Positions 54,038 to 63,333 of a stretch of 64,000 nucleotides of DNA are shown piece after piece. This stretch comes from Tribonema minus. Its lineage: Eukaryota; Sar; Xanthophyceae; Tribonematales; Tribonemataceae. Within the stretch, counting starts at the first letter, position 1, and the number at the start of each line of letters is the position of its first letter. Location of the stretch: assembly GCA_017506865.1 (NCBI GenBank), contig JAFCMP010000223.1, positions 496,001 to 560,000 on the forward strand, in the 5' to 3' direction. The notes below the pieces were generated by a model. The model ran no database searches and was not told where the DNA came from. It worked only from the letters and a program-made list of their open reading frames with translations. A program made the position numbers and the translations under genes.

Positions 54038-55090
54038 ATGGTCAAGGCCTTGCGATGGGTACTCTGCGCAATCGTGCTCGCGCACACGGCAGCCGTGGAA
54101 ATGTCATTTGCTGCCTCCGACACGGCATCATCGACGACCAACATCGAAACGTCTTCGTCGGCGACCACAACCACGGAAGGGCGTGACGAAACATCGCGCA
54201 AGTTCTCTGGCACCCCAACAGAGCTCGATCATAACCTCCTAAAGAGCAGGTCGCGGGGATCCGTGCAAAGGCCGACGTACGTCGGTGCAAGGTTCGCTGG
54301 CGATGAGACAGTGTTTGAGATGCAGAAAGAGTGGGATGTGCAATTTAACACCATCACCGTGTACAGGCCTATTGATTCAGTGGGCTACAAGTCCATACGG
54401 ACGGAGGGGAAGAAGTTGCAGCTGGTGACTGAGATGTTTAGAAGCATCGACGACATCGCGGATGGGTGTTACGATGACGAAGTGCGTTCCCTCGCCAGAG
54501 CTATCGCTGACAAGGGAGTGAATGTCTGGATACGTTTTTTACATGAGTTCAACAGTGAGAACACGTATCCCTGGTGCTTGTACCCCTTCACGGATGCGAA
54601 GATTGCGACCTTCAAGAGAGCATGGAGGCGCATTGTGTCCATCTACAGAGAAGAGAGGGCACCCGTCAAATTCCAACTGTGTTTCATGGCGAAGAATCCA
54701 GGCGGTGACAAGGACCGCACCCCGTTTTCAGCCTTCAATCCCGGTAGGGATTACGTAGATGCTGTGGGTGTGGATGTGTACGTCAACGCCGCCAAGCACA
54801 TGCCGTCGCTGAAGGAGAAGCTGAACGATGGCATATATGAACAGCTGCTTTGGTTCGGTAAGCCGATATTTATAGGCGAAATGTCTGTGACCACGGAGAT
54901 AACTGACAGACCTCAGTGGATATTTGATGCCTGGCATGCACTGGCCCTCGACTTCCCACGAATCAAGTACATATCCTGGTTTCTTGAAGATAAATTGCCG
55001 GCTAGCAGGAGATCCTGGAACTTGCATTCGCAGGCGGAGATTGACGCCTTTGTCACAGGGCTGCGCAATTTCAAAGAGCTGACATCATGA
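54038..55090 (+). CDS. GH26-like secreted glycoside hydrolase (beta-mannanase type)
   Basis: This 350-residue protein has a signal peptide (residues 1-20, WVLCAIVLAHTAAV) and a Ser/Thr-rich stalk (TASSTTNIETSSSATTTT). The catalytic domain has VNVWIRFLHEFNSEN, matching the acid/base Glu of the family's R-x2-HE-x-N motif. It also has DAVGVDVY and KPIFIGEMSV, with the nucleophile Glu in a GE motif. Family 26 enzymes cut mannans and related beta-glycans. Such an enzyme could help penetrate a host wall or modify surface glycans. Horizontal acquisition is likely. Confidence 0.75.
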   Translation: MVKALRWVLCAIVLAHTAAVEMSFAASDTASSTTNIETSSSATTTTEGRDETSRKFSGTPTELDHNLLKSRSRGSVQRPTYVGARFAGDETVFEMQKEWDVQFNTITVYRPIDSVGYKSIRTEGKKLQLVTEMFRSIDDIADGCYDDEVRSLARAIADKGVNVWIRFLHEFNSENTYPWCLYPFTDAKIATFKRAWRRIVSIYREERAPVKFQLCFMAKNPGGDKDRTPFSAFNPGRDYVDAVGVDVYVNAAKHMPSLKEKLNDGIYEQLLWFGKPIFIGEMSVTTEITDRPQWIFDAWHALALDFPRIKYISWFLEDKLPASRRSWNLHSQAEIDAFVTGLRNFKELTS

Positions 55091-55137
55091 GAGGCAAATA
55101 CGAGGCAGGACACCAGAACGGTCATCACAATGTACAT

Positions 55138-56841
55138 TTACCACCACCACCTCACACATGCCTTCATCTGCGCTGTGTACGCTGGGTCCAGCATAACCGC
55201 TGGGGTGCCATCCTCCAGATCATAGTTGATGTATACCACATTCAGCGTCTCAGACAGCGAGAAGGCCCCAGAAGCCACATTTGCAACAAACTGCATAAGC
55301 ACATCCTCCTTTTGTGCTCGTGTAGTCTTGGTGGGGCAGCCGTCAACCATTCGGTTGTGCGGGTTGTAGCGGATGAAGAGTACGGAGGGGGCAGGGGTCA
55401 TGGAAGGCGCAGTATCCCCCTCAAATGCCGCAACATCCGCATTATGCGTCTTGAGGATGGCCTCGTGAATCTGCTCCATGCGCGTCAGCTCGCAGCTGAT
55501 GAGGTAGTCTTCATGACCGTGCTCGTCGCATTCCACGATGACAGCAGGACCGATGATGCCGACAATGTGAAAATCAACACGAGCGCAGAACTTGTCTGGG
55601 TCGGGGACACATCCCATGGCGTACTTGATGGTGCACTCTGAATCCACCGCGTACGCCGCCGAGAGCACGGCCCTGACCCGATCCTGCTTCCTGATCTTCT
55701 TTTGTTGCCCCTCCTTGGTGTGGTAGCGTCTGGTGTGGACGGCAAGTGCGCTTGACGTCGTGCACGCGTGTCCGCAATGCGGTTGCTGGCACACGTATGG
55801 CTTCAAGCCACTGTGAGTACGGGCATGGGTGATGAGGCCACCGGAAGTGGCGCACCGATGATCGCAACCTGCGACTGGACAAGCAAAAGGTTTCGCACCA
55901 GTATGCGTCCGTTGGTGCTGGTCGAGATGGGTTTTTTGCTTGAAGGAGGACCCACAGCCTTCGTGAGGGCATAAGAATGGTCGCTCGCCCGTGTGGGTCA
56001 GGACATGCTGCTCCAGGACCGAGCGCCTCACAAAAGACCGTTCACACAGTGAGCAGGCAAAACGCCGCTCATGGGTGTGAGACCGCATGTGCGTCGTCAA
56101 GTTGCCACGCTGTGTGAATGTGGCCTCACACCCTGAGTACCCGCATGCGTACCGCTTTGGCGTCATGTGGATGCTGGTGTGTACATCGAGATGCTTCTGG
56201 GTTTTGAAGGTTTTGCCGCAGTTGAGGTGCTTGCAGACAAAACAGCGCAGATCGCTGTGGGTCGAAGCATGCGCCGCTAAGCACGAGCGGGTCTTAAATG
56301 ACTTGCCACATCCCCGCACATTGCAGGCAAATCGCCGTCCCGTAATGGCGTGAGTCTTGTTGTGGTTGTGCAGCTGTGCACATGTCTTGAATGCCCTCCC
56401 GCACCCAGGCTGCTCACAAAAATGAGGCTTGTCGTCATAATGCGTTGTTGTGTGGTTCTCGAGGGTGCCTCTGCGTGCGAAGGCCCTCCCACACCCGCTG
56501 AAACCACAGACGAACGGATGATCATTGTTGTGGGTCTTCTCGTGTTTGCTGAGTGTTGAGCGCGTCTTGAACGCCATCCCGCAGTCTTTGTGCTCGCAGT
56601 TAAACGGACGCGCATCGCTGTGCACAGTCAAGTGCGACGACAGGACGTCATTGCGATCGAAAGCAGCAGCACACCCCTCGTGCGGACACTTGAACAGCTT
56701 TCCTGCGTGCTCTTGTTCGTGTCTCCGGAGGTCAGGCATGCTTTCATACACTTTGCGTTCAGGCTGGCCGCAGGCAAAGGCGCCCCTGGCCCTCTTGGCC
56801 TCTTTCTCCGGCTCATCAGGATTTCTTCGCTTCCTGGCCAT
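55138..56841 (-). CDS. C2H2 zinc-finger array fused to a PD-(D/E)XK-like nuclease domain
   Basis: This 567-residue protein starts MARKRRNPDEPEKEAKRARG, which is basic like a nuclear signal. Eleven C2H2 fingers with TFIIIA-like spacing follow (C-x4-C for most, x3-H at the end), with TGERPF/TGAKPF linkers in part. After KKIRKQDRVRAVLSAAY comes a nuclease-like core: CARVDFHIVG (Asp), VIVECDEHGHEDY (E-x-D...H), ISCELTRMEQIHEAI and VLFIRYNPHNRMVDG. This matches a PD-(D/E)XK family with a R-x-DF...E-x-DE-x-QH...RYNP pattern. Sequence-specific cleavage by a natural zinc-finger nuclease is the inferred role. Confidence 0.8.
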   Translation of the reverse strand: MARKRRNPDEPEKEAKRARGAFACGQPERKVYESMPDLRRHEQEHAGKLFKCPHEGCAAAFDRNDVLSSHLTVHSDARPFNCEHKDCGMAFKTRSTLSKHEKTHNNDHPFVCGFSGCGRAFARRGTLENHTTTHYDDKPHFCEQPGCGRAFKTCAQLHNHNKTHAITGRRFACNVRGCGKSFKTRSCLAAHASTHSDLRCFVCKHLNCGKTFKTQKHLDVHTSIHMTPKRYACGYSGCEATFTQRGNLTTHMRSHTHERRFACSLCERSFVRRSVLEQHVLTHTGERPFLCPHEGCGSSFKQKTHLDQHQRTHTGAKPFACPVAGCDHRCATSGGLITHARTHSGLKPYVCQQPHCGHACTTSSALAVHTRRYHTKEGQQKKIRKQDRVRAVLSAAYAVDSECTIKYAMGCVPDPDKFCARVDFHIVGIIGPAVIVECDEHGHEDYLISCELTRMEQIHEAILKTHNADVAAFEGDTAPSMTPAPSVLFIRYNPHNRMVDGCPTKTTRAQKEDVLMQFVANVASGAFSLSETLNVVYINYDLEDGTPAVMLDPAYTAQMKACVRWWW

Positions 56842-56883
56842 GAGGCCGTGAGAGAGCGAGGATGGCTGGTTGATGTGAGCACA

Positions 56884-56890
56884 ACATTTT
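56884..56890 (-). promoter_or_regulatory. AAAATGT element before the zinc-finger nuclease gene
   Basis: GATAAAATGTTGTGC on the minus strand lies about 45 bases before the ATG at 56841. Confidence 0.45.
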
Positions 56891-56968
56891 ATCACTCCCT
56901 GTGAACCGCGGCGAGGTACACTTAAATTGGGAATGCCATTCCCATATGGATCCGCGCCGCCGCAAAAG

Positions 56969-56978
56969 TCCCACTTGA
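56969..56978 (+). promoter_or_regulatory. TCCCACTTGA element upstream of the primase gene
   Basis: CAAAAGTCCCACTTGACAAAATC lies 40 bases before the ATG at 57018. A nearby TGGGAATGCCATTCCCA inverted repeat (about 56928-56945) sits in the same divergent spacer. Both elements recur before other replication genes. Confidence 0.55.
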
Positions 56979-57017
56979 CAAAATCAAACCTTAGAAAATC
57001 TCAATCACTGCCGAGAG

Positions 57018-59042
57018 ATGCTTAGGAGTAGGAGTGCGCCGCCGGTGAGCCACCGGAGTCTGGCAGCAGCAAGCTACCATGGGCCAAAGAACTTTGTGGA
57101 TCGCTTCTTGAAGCTGCACTATGCAGATGTGCGCTGCACCCCTGGCAACAGCGCCACACACCTGAAACTGGTAGGAGGCAAATACTGCCTGCCCGCAAAC
57201 AAGGAGACGCAATTCCTGCTGGAATACAGCAAGGATGCGGGAAACGCAGCGCTGTGCATGACAGAGGTCACCACGCCAACTTTTCCGTTCTTCATCGACA
57301 TCGACGCCTTCTTCGAGGGCGTGAGCCCCGGGCACGTACGTCCCGACATCGCGCTCGAGTGGGCGAGGGTCGCCGCGCGCGCTGTCGCTGCGTGCGTTGA
57401 TGACAACGAGAGGCAGGCGTCCATGGCCCTCGATCCCGTCAACGCCAGCGTCAGCGCTGCTCTACGCGCTGCCTTGGAAGTTCGCGACACGATGTCGCCT
57501 TCGACTCTCGTCGTCACGACGGCTCCCTATCGTCACGTCACCAAGGTGAAGGCGAAACCAGACAAGCGACAGAAGACGGACGGGGACGAGTCATCCTCCA
57601 AGGTCAGCGGAGCGAAGGTCGGCGTACATCTCATCTGGCCCGGGCTGCTCGTCACGAAGCCCAATGCTCAGCGCCTTCGAGCCATCGTCGTGACGGCCAT
57701 GTACGACGCCATGAGGGGCGACGGCCTGAACTGGGACGAGGTCATCGACGTGTCAGTCTACCGCAAGATGTCTTCGCTGCGCATGATCAGTTCCTACAAG
57801 GCGAAGGAGTGCGACGCGTGCACGTTCGAGGACAGAAAGGCCTTCAAGCGCGAGGAGAGCACGCTTCGCAAGGTCCTGGCCGAGTATATCGGCCTCGATT
57901 CCAAGGCAGCCACCATGTACCTCGTCGGCATCCACGTGTGCGCATCCATCAACCCCGCCAACGTCAGCAACGTCAGGCCAACGGCGCTGACGCCAGAGAT
58001 GCGAAAAAATGCAGTGAGGTATAACGCCATCTGCAAGCACTCCAAGTCGTGCACGGGATGCCAGGGCGTTGGCAAGGTCCCTGACCTGTCCATCGGCTTC
58101 TACTCGCCGATAGCGGTCATCAGGGCGGATGGGGGGAGGGACAGCGAGGTGGAGGCGAAAATGGAGGATTCCGTCGTGGCAGTGCATATCTGCAGCGTTC
58201 GCCGTCCTCATGGCGAGACGCCTGTGCGGATAACATGGCCCGTCCACGCTCCTGCTGCCGCGCCTGTCGAGATGATGGAGGTGGAAGGCGACGACGATGA
58301 CGACACGCCTCGCGAGAACATCGTACGTGCCGCGTACAGCCCGCCATCGGAGGCCATCGACGGCAAGCTCATCAAGGAGGTCATTGAAGATGACGACAGC
58401 GTGGTCCACAACGCCATCGAGAACTTCATTCGCTCCGGCGAGATGGGATCGGCCTACTCGAACGTCCTGGTCGCCTCTGTCTACAAGCTCGTGGCCGTGA
58501 AGAAGAAGTACTCGGGGTTCACTGATGGCGGTCCTTACTACACCGTGGTTGCAGCAGTGCGCGGCACCGGCGCGCAGTTCTGTCAGGGGTACAAGGGCGA
58601 TCACAGCGTCAACCACATCTACTTCGAGTTCCGGCCCGACGGCACGGCTGTGCAGAAGTGCCGCTCTGTCAAGCGGAAGTCGTGCGAGGGCGCATGCACG
58701 CCGCCAACTCCTTTCCCCGCCCTCCTCTATACGTCGCTGTTCCCCTATGCGCAGAAGGCGCTCGCGGTGAGTGACGAAGAGGTGAACGCTTGGGTCTCGG
58801 GACGGCTCCCGCTGTCGTACCTCGACGTGTACCTCAGCCGCCCCGCCACATTCTGTTCACGCAAAGACAAGGGCGCGCAGTTCAAGGCGATCGTCAGCAT
58901 CGGCAGGCGCCGTCTGGCACGCGAAGCACGCACTGTGCGCGACGGAGGCGAAGTCGCTGTCGCCGGCAAGAGGCGATCGGAGGGCGCACTGTCGGACGAC
59001 GACGTCGATGTCGACGATTTCAAAATGGACCACTTTTTGTAA
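57018..59042 (+). CDS. archaeo-eukaryotic primase with UL52-type zinc finger
   Basis: This 674-residue protein has the AEP catalytic pattern: FPFFIDIDAFFEG (Asp-x-Asp, about residue 94), VGVHLIWPGLL (the His motif) and VIDVSVYRKMSSLRMI (third Asp and the Arg). A Cys-rich segment CKHSKSCTGCQG follows. The C-terminal region has FCQGYKGDHSVNHIYFEF...CRSVKRKSCEGAC, matching the herpesvirus UL52 / AEP-type zinc-binding domain. It would make primers for the separate D5-like helicase at 556-2725. In most nucleocytoplasmic viruses these activities are fused. The tail is acidic. Confidence 0.85.
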   Translation: MLRSRSAPPVSHRSLAAASYHGPKNFVDRFLKLHYADVRCTPGNSATHLKLVGGKYCLPANKETQFLLEYSKDAGNAALCMTEVTTPTFPFFIDIDAFFEGVSPGHVRPDIALEWARVAARAVAACVDDNERQASMALDPVNASVSAALRAALEVRDTMSPSTLVVTTAPYRHVTKVKAKPDKRQKTDGDESSSKVSGAKVGVHLIWPGLLVTKPNAQRLRAIVVTAMYDAMRGDGLNWDEVIDVSVYRKMSSLRMISSYKAKECDACTFEDRKAFKREESTLRKVLAEYIGLDSKAATMYLVGIHVCASINPANVSNVRPTALTPEMRKNAVRYNAICKHSKSCTGCQGVGKVPDLSIGFYSPIAVIRADGGRDSEVEAKMEDSVVAVHICSVRRPHGETPVRITWPVHAPAAAPVEMMEVEGDDDDDTPRENIVRAAYSPPSEAIDGKLIKEVIEDDDSVVHNAIENFIRSGEMGSAYSNVLVASVYKLVAVKKKYSGFTDGGPYYTVVAAVRGTGAQFCQGYKGDHSVNHIYFEFRPDGTAVQKCRSVKRKSCEGACTPPTPFPALLYTSLFPYAQKALAVSDEEVNAWVSGRLPLSYLDVYLSRPATFCSRKDKGAQFKAIVSIGRRRLAREARTVRDGGEVAVAGKRRSEGALSDDDVDVDDFKMDHFL

Positions 59043-59070
59043 AAATATCTCTCCTCATTTCAAGTATGCA

Positions 59071-59523
59071 ATGTCTGCACGTGCCCCATCTCCCATGCCA
59101 GTGCCGTTGCCGGCTTCGCGTCGCCACCACCAACGTCCGCCTCCAGAGCGAGAGAGCGAAAAGGAAAAGTTTGACAGAATTGCCAATAGGTACGTGTCGA
59201 TCGACGAAGCACTTGAGGCTCTGGCCGCTCGAACCAAAGAGCTCAAGCAAGAGCAGTCATCACTAAGCGAGTTTCTCATCGAGACTCTTAAAGCGAAAGC
59301 GAATGGCAAGTGCGATGTGGGAACGGTCAATCTGACAGTCGCTGTGTCCGCTGCACAAAAGAGTCTGACAATCGATGTGATTCGCAGAGCTGTCATGAAT
59401 GCCTTTCCTGGGAGGGCAGACGCGCCTCAGAGAGTGCTTGATGCAATTAAAATGGAGCGCTCAAAGGACGCTGGGAAGAGGACGAGAATAAAGAGGGTGA
59501 AGAAAAGAGGTGGCGCATCATAG
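59071..59523 (+). CDS. hypothetical protein with coiled coil and basic tail, 150 aa
   Basis: MSARAPSPMPVPLPASRR is a Pro-rich start. A coiled-coil region (SIDEALEALAARTKELKQEQ) and a small domain follow, then a basic end (KRTRIKRVKKRGGAS). A TAAAAATATCTC tract lies about 20-30 bases upstream, at the end of the primase gene. No family was recognised. Confidence 0.55.
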   Translation: MSARAPSPMPVPLPASRRHHQRPPPERESEKEKFDRIANRYVSIDEALEALAARTKELKQEQSSLSEFLIETLKAKANGKCDVGTVNLTVAVSAAQKSLTIDVIRRAVMNAFPGRADAPQRVLDAIKMERSKDAGKRTRIKRVKKRGGAS

Positions 59524-59554
59524 TTTTTTTTGTTTGCTGCAGAGAAACGGTCGC

Positions 59555-59920
59555 ATGTGGCGAGTAATGAGAGGAAAGGAGGAGGAGCGCGAGACAATTT
59601 CTACGCAACTTTTGCGGCGAAAGTGGGCATCATCAGCCGGCGCTGTGTGGGAGTCCGCCCTGCGCCTTGCAGAGAGTCCACCGGACGTCCAAACGCAACG
59701 TGCCGACGTCGACAGTGCGATGAAAGCAGCTTTCTACTCCAGTGTCGGCAGGGGTACGCCGGCAGACGAGAAGACATTTGGTGACGCTGTGTCACGCGTC
59801 GTCGCGGTGTGGAAACCGTTCAGAGCGGCGCCCCGCCTGAGCAACTCCAGCGCGATGCCAATACCCGCCGTGCAATGCGGGCGCAGAGGCGTCGACGAAG
59901 TTACGAATCTGCGTTTTTAA
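59555..59920 (+). CDS. hypothetical protein, 121 aa
   Basis: A TTTTTTTTGTTTGCTGCAG tract 15-30 bases before ATG 59555 matches the T-tract promoter variant also found before 11536. The protein is helical and basic (LLRRKWASSAGAVWESALRL). Its end overlaps the convergent DUF5767-like gene by four bases. Confidence 0.5.
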   Translation: MWRVMRGKEEERETISTQLLRRKWASSAGAVWESALRLAESPPDVQTQRADVDSAMKAAFYSSVGRGTPADEKTFGDAVSRVVAVWKPFRAAPRLSNSSAMPIPAVQCGRRGVDEVTNLRF

Positions 59921-61050
59921 GAGGCATCCTCCTCCGTGTCTGACGGGGGGCCTGCCATAGGGCGCCTGCGTGCGCCGCCCATCGTCTGAAACGGATTGGA
60001 ACCAGCCGGCTGCGCTGCTGCCCGCATCGGATTAGAAGGCGGAGCAGAGGCACGACCTTCGCCGTTGCTGTTGGTGACGTGATGGAAGATGACGGAGCCA
60101 CCGAGAGTCAGCCCCAGCTGTAACATCGGGTGCATGGTAGTTCCCCGTCCACTGTAATGGTTGTGAACCGCCAGCAGTGGCTGATCATAATCTGCAACGC
60201 TCAGCGCAACACTCCTGCTGAACCCCTTGAGGTTCAACTCGAACGGGTTCACCTTGTGGTTCGCGATCTCAAGGAAGCGAGCCGCGGTCACGAGCAGTTG
60301 CCTCAGCCACTTGAGCCCCCTGACTTTGTTTGCTTCACGCGTCTGCCGGTACAATTCGTACCTGATCTCGTCTAGGTTGGTGGCCGGCACGACCCGTTGC
60401 GAGGGTGGGAAACCATCTTTCTCGAGCTGTCGCATTCTGTACAGGAGCTCAATCCGCTCCTGTTCCTCCGTTTCCCTCTGCGTTGTCCCCCTGAACTCTG
60501 TAAATCCTGCCATGGACGCCTTGATGTCGTCCTCATGTGCAGCACGCGCCGGGTCGGCGTGCTTGTAGCTTCTACCCCTTTCCTCCTCTTCGTAACTCTC
60601 ATCTTCTCCACTCTCAGAGTCGAGGCGCTTGGGCTTTCGGTACGATCCCTCGGAGGAGTCCGAGTCACTGTATTCGTGCTTCCTGTGACGGCGGCGGTGG
60701 CGGTCACGCCTACTTCTGCCGCTGTGATGCCTGCGAGACGGCTCCTTATCGGCTTCCTCATATCTTGACTCCACCCGGTGAGGGGGCACCAATGACGGTT
60801 TCCTCGAAGGAGTGCGTTGCGGGGCATCTAGTACCGCACTCGGAACGCGATACATGTCCGCAGCTGCAGGAGGAGGAGCCTGTAAGTCATAACCGCCGTT
60901 GTCGTCACCGCTCTCGCTCCCATAGCTCTCGACCTCAACGGGTTCCGCTCCGAAAGTCGCTACTTGTTGTATGTCCAGGTCGCTGTTGGCCTCCTTCATG
61001 CGGTCCTTGTTTGCAATGGCACTCATCAGAGACTCCGGTATGTCTCCCAT
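59917..61050 (-). CDS. DUF5767-like conserved large-DNA-virus protein
   Basis: This 377-residue protein has a long disordered charged N-terminus (RRHHSGRSRRDRHRRRHRK). The conserved region starts at about residue 200: RIELLYRMRQLEKDGF, the following NLDEIRYELYRQTRE, and KWLRQLLVTAARFLEIANHK...FELNLKGFSRSVA. A block with a leucine pattern ends in DYDQPLLAVHNHYSG. It corresponds to the DUF5767-type protein found across nucleocytoplasmic large DNA viruses, considered a virion protein. A strong AAAAAAATGT element lies upstream. Confidence 0.65.
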   Translation of the reverse strand: MGDIPESLMSAIANKDRMKEANSDLDIQQVATFGAEPVEVESYGSESGDDNGGYDLQAPPPAAADMYRVPSAVLDAPQRTPSRKPSLVPPHRVESRYEEADKEPSRRHHSGRSRRDRHRRRHRKHEYSDSDSSEGSYRKPKRLDSESGEDESYEEEERGRSYKHADPARAAHEDDIKASMAGFTEFRGTTQRETEEQERIELLYRMRQLEKDGFPPSQRVVPATNLDEIRYELYRQTREANKVRGLKWLRQLLVTAARFLEIANHKVNPFELNLKGFSRSVALSVADYDQPLLAVHNHYSGRGTTMHPMLQLGLTLGGSVIFHHVTNSNGEGRASAPPSNPMRAAAQPAGSNPFQTMGGARRRPMAGPPSDTEEDAS

Positions 61051-61083
61051 GATGTTGCACCCGACGCTGTTGTCTTCTCAAAA

Positions 61084-61093
61084 CATTTTTTTG
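61084..61093 (-). promoter_or_regulatory. AAAAAAATGT element before the DUF5767-like gene
   Basis: It lies about 35 bases before the ATG at 61050. Confidence 0.5.
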
Positions 61094-61201
61094 AAGCCAC
61101 AGTATGCACAGACCACGCGTGATGCTGCATGGACTCAAGGTGCGTATGACGATGAAGATATCAACCACCGTCCATGCGCACGAGCTTCTCTTTGCAAACA
61201 T

Positions 61202-61513
61202 CTAGTCATTCTGCACTTTGAGTGATTTTTTCGACGTCGGTGCGCCCCTCGCCTCCTCGAACTTTTGCTTGAGAATTTCGCCTGCGTCCTCTCCCAGTGC
61301 CTCAATGGCCATAGCAACCACTTTAGCGCCGCTGATGTTCTTGCGTGCACGCCTTTCCACGATTACAATCTTCTTGGAATTTCCTGCTGAGATGCTCTTC
61401 ACCTTGCTATCCACCATCGCCTTCAGCAGCTGCTCGCGCAGGGGCTTGGCGTCGTCGCGGGCCTTCTTTGCGGTGGTCATAAGAGGGACGAGGGAGAGCG
61501 CACAGTCCTCCAT
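61202..61513 (-). CDS. small helical basic protein, 103 aa
   Basis: The start is ATG 61513. The protein is helical (PLREQLLKAMVDSKVKSI, AIEALGEDAGEILKQKFEEA) with a strand KKIVIVERRAR between, and Lys-rich ends. No family was recognised. Confidence 0.55.
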   Translation of the reverse strand: MEDCALSLVPLMTTAKKARDDAKPLREQLLKAMVDSKVKSISAGNSKKIVIVERRARKNISGAKVVAMAIEALGEDAGEILKQKFEEARGAPTSKKSLKVQND

Positions 61514-61564
61514 GACAGCTTTGTATGCAGTACAACATAATGTCAGGAGCTCGTTGGACGCGGT

Positions 61565-62446
61565 TCAACGCGGACGACGGATGCATGACTGCGCAGACGA
61601 CCCGGCGTGTCCACCTACAAGTCGAAAACCGAGTGCTTTCAGGTCTCTCGCCAGCACTATACAGTGCGCGCTGCCTCCGTAGAAAACAGCAGGTGGAGGC
61701 GGATTTCGCACTTTTCCAGCCCTGTGCCGCGCAATCAACCACACGCAGTACAGGTTCATCGCGTCGTCCATGGCAGCGCGATAGCACTTCAAGCTCTCGT
61801 CGACGTATTGAGGGAAAGGTAGCTGCAGCACATCGCCCACTCCGTTGCACAAATCTGTTACCCTTTTCTTCCATTCCGAGCATACATACTGGTCAACATC
61901 CCCTCTGCCCTGATTGTTTATAATTGACAGGAACTCATCGCATTCCGCCGTGACACCAGTCTTCACCTTGATGAGGCCTCCGTGGAATCTGTTGGTGATG
62001 TTGCGGTGTGCGCCACCCGGATCCCCCTGCAGGGTCCTCTGCTTTTCGCGTGCCACGAATTCCTCCTCTTCTCTTGTAAACGGCAGCGGCCCCGCGGCCT
62101 CTCTAAGGTCGACAAACTTTACGTGTAGGCCTTTCGACAGCGCCGCTACCGAGCAGGTCCTCAAGTCATTGAGGAAGTCCTCACGAGGGGCATCGTCTGG
62201 CTTAGAAGGGCATTCGACGCTTGCATGCCGTCTCGTCTCGAACCTTGGTGGCATCTCCAGGTACAGACAGAGCCCTTCGTCAAGGCACGCCATCATGACG
62301 TCCACAATATCATGACCGTCTCGCCAGCACGCATTGCGGTTGGTATGCTCCTCGCCTATGTTGAAAACGTGCACCCCCCCACCGCCAACGTATTCTTCAA
62401 TGAAGTGCGGCCCGGATATCGGAGCTGTGCCTGTCAGTACATTCAT
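61565..62446 (-). CDS. conserved-looking hypothetical protein with GEEHTNR motif, 293 aa
   Basis: MNVLTGTAPISGPHF at 62446 is chosen as start, because upstream ATG 62476 lies in an AT-rich, promoter-like stretch. The sequence VHVFNIGEEHTNR...CLDEGLCLYLEMPP resembles giant virus proteins with an IGE-x-H-TNR motif. A possible relation to TraB/EreA-type folds rests on this pattern only. The C-terminal AVFYGGSAHC-IVLARDLKAL recalls the same fold's final strand. Its function is unknown. Confidence 0.55.
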   Translation of the reverse strand: MNVLTGTAPISGPHFIEEYVGGGGVHVFNIGEEHTNRNACWRDGHDIVDVMMACLDEGLCLYLEMPPRFETRRHASVECPSKPDDAPREDFLNDLRTCSVAALSKGLHVKFVDLREAAGPLPFTREEEEFVAREKQRTLQGDPGGAHRNITNRFHGGLIKVKTGVTAECDEFLSIINNQGRGDVDQYVCSEWKKRVTDLCNGVGDVLQLPFPQYVDESLKCYRAAMDDAMNLYCVWLIARHRAGKVRNPPPPAVFYGGSAHCIVLARDLKALGFRLVGGHAGSSAQSCIRRPR

Positions 62447-62475
62447 GTTTGCCCTCCAAATATAAAATTTTGGCA

Positions 62476-63333
62476 TTATACCAGCGAATGCAGAGCATCG
62501 CCGATACTTCTCTGGTCGTCGACAGCAGTAAACATGGAAAAAAGCGTGTGGTACGCGGCATGTGGCATCTGGCTGAGAATTGCGCGCGCACCAACAGTTG
62601 CTTGCCGTATGACTTCGCCGATGACAGCGTCTCTGTCCTCCGCTTCCATGATCGTGCGTTCAGCCCACTCGACTCCGCACGCTTCGAGGGGGTCGTCAAC
62701 CCACTTCATGACACAAAGCGCAACACACGCAACTGCATATCGATCTGTCGACGCCGCCTCAGAAGCGGTCCGCGACAATTTGCACCACTGTGTCACAGGT
62801 AAAAACTTTGCAGTGGCAGATCCTTCAGGAGATGGAGCGCCGTCGATGCGACACGAGCCAAAGTCCCCAAGCTTCAGTAGAGCATCGTGGCCAACCATAA
62901 CATTATCGACCTTTATATCCCCATGCACAGCACCAGCGTGGTCAAGGTAATGTACAGCTCTCAAGACATCGGCGACCATTTTCCATTTCGTCGATGAAGT
63001 CGGCTCGGGACTGCCTCGAATGAAGTCGGAAAGCGACCCGCGCATGAGTTCCATGATCAGCATCCTCGGACTGGCACAGTATAGCGCCACAATGTTGGGA
63101 TGTCGCAGTCTCTCATGTGCAGCCGCCTCTGCCTCTGCAGTCCCGTCATCCCATGTGACTTTTACGGCAACAGGGGCACCGAGCCATGTCGCCTCATACA
63201 CCTGCCCCTGCGAGCCGGCTCCGATCATCTTCCATGAGTCCCGGCAGGATAACACAGATAAGAGACTGGTGTCTTCCTGTGTTATCTCGCATCGCAAAGC
63301 AGAGAGGTTGCGGCTGCTTCGAGTGCGAATCAT
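62476..63333 (-). CDS. Ser/Thr protein kinase, 285 aa
   Basis: It has GAGSQGQVYEA (glycine loop), VAVKV (Lys), GAVHGDIKVDNVMV (catalytic loop, HGD rather than HRD) and LGDFGS (DFG). The fold is complete up to the C-lobe, though a substrate-loop APE-like motif is not clear. The HGD variant is shared with the larger kinase at 34618-36507. It could phosphorylate virion or host proteins. A short N-terminal extension precedes the domain. Confidence 0.8.
   Translation of the reverse strand: MIRTRSSRNLSALRCEITQEDTSLLSVLSCRDSWKMIGAGSQGQVYEATWLGAPVAVKVTWDDGTAEAEAAAHERLRHPNIVALYCASPRMLIMELMRGSLSDFIRGSPEPTSSTKWKMVADVLRAVHYLDHAGAVHGDIKVDNVMVGHDALLKLGDFGSCRIDGAPSPEGSATAKFLPVTQWCKLSRTASEAASTDRYAVACVALCVMKWVDDPLEACGVEWAERTIMEAEDRDAVIGEVIRQATVGARAILSQMPHAAYHTLFSMFTAVDDQRSIGDALHSLV

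Noticed and set aside
61105-61150. Mini frame MHRPRVMLHGLK downstream of an AACATTTTTTTG tract
   Set aside because: It ends after 14 codons; the tract is the minus-strand promoter of the DUF5767-like gene.
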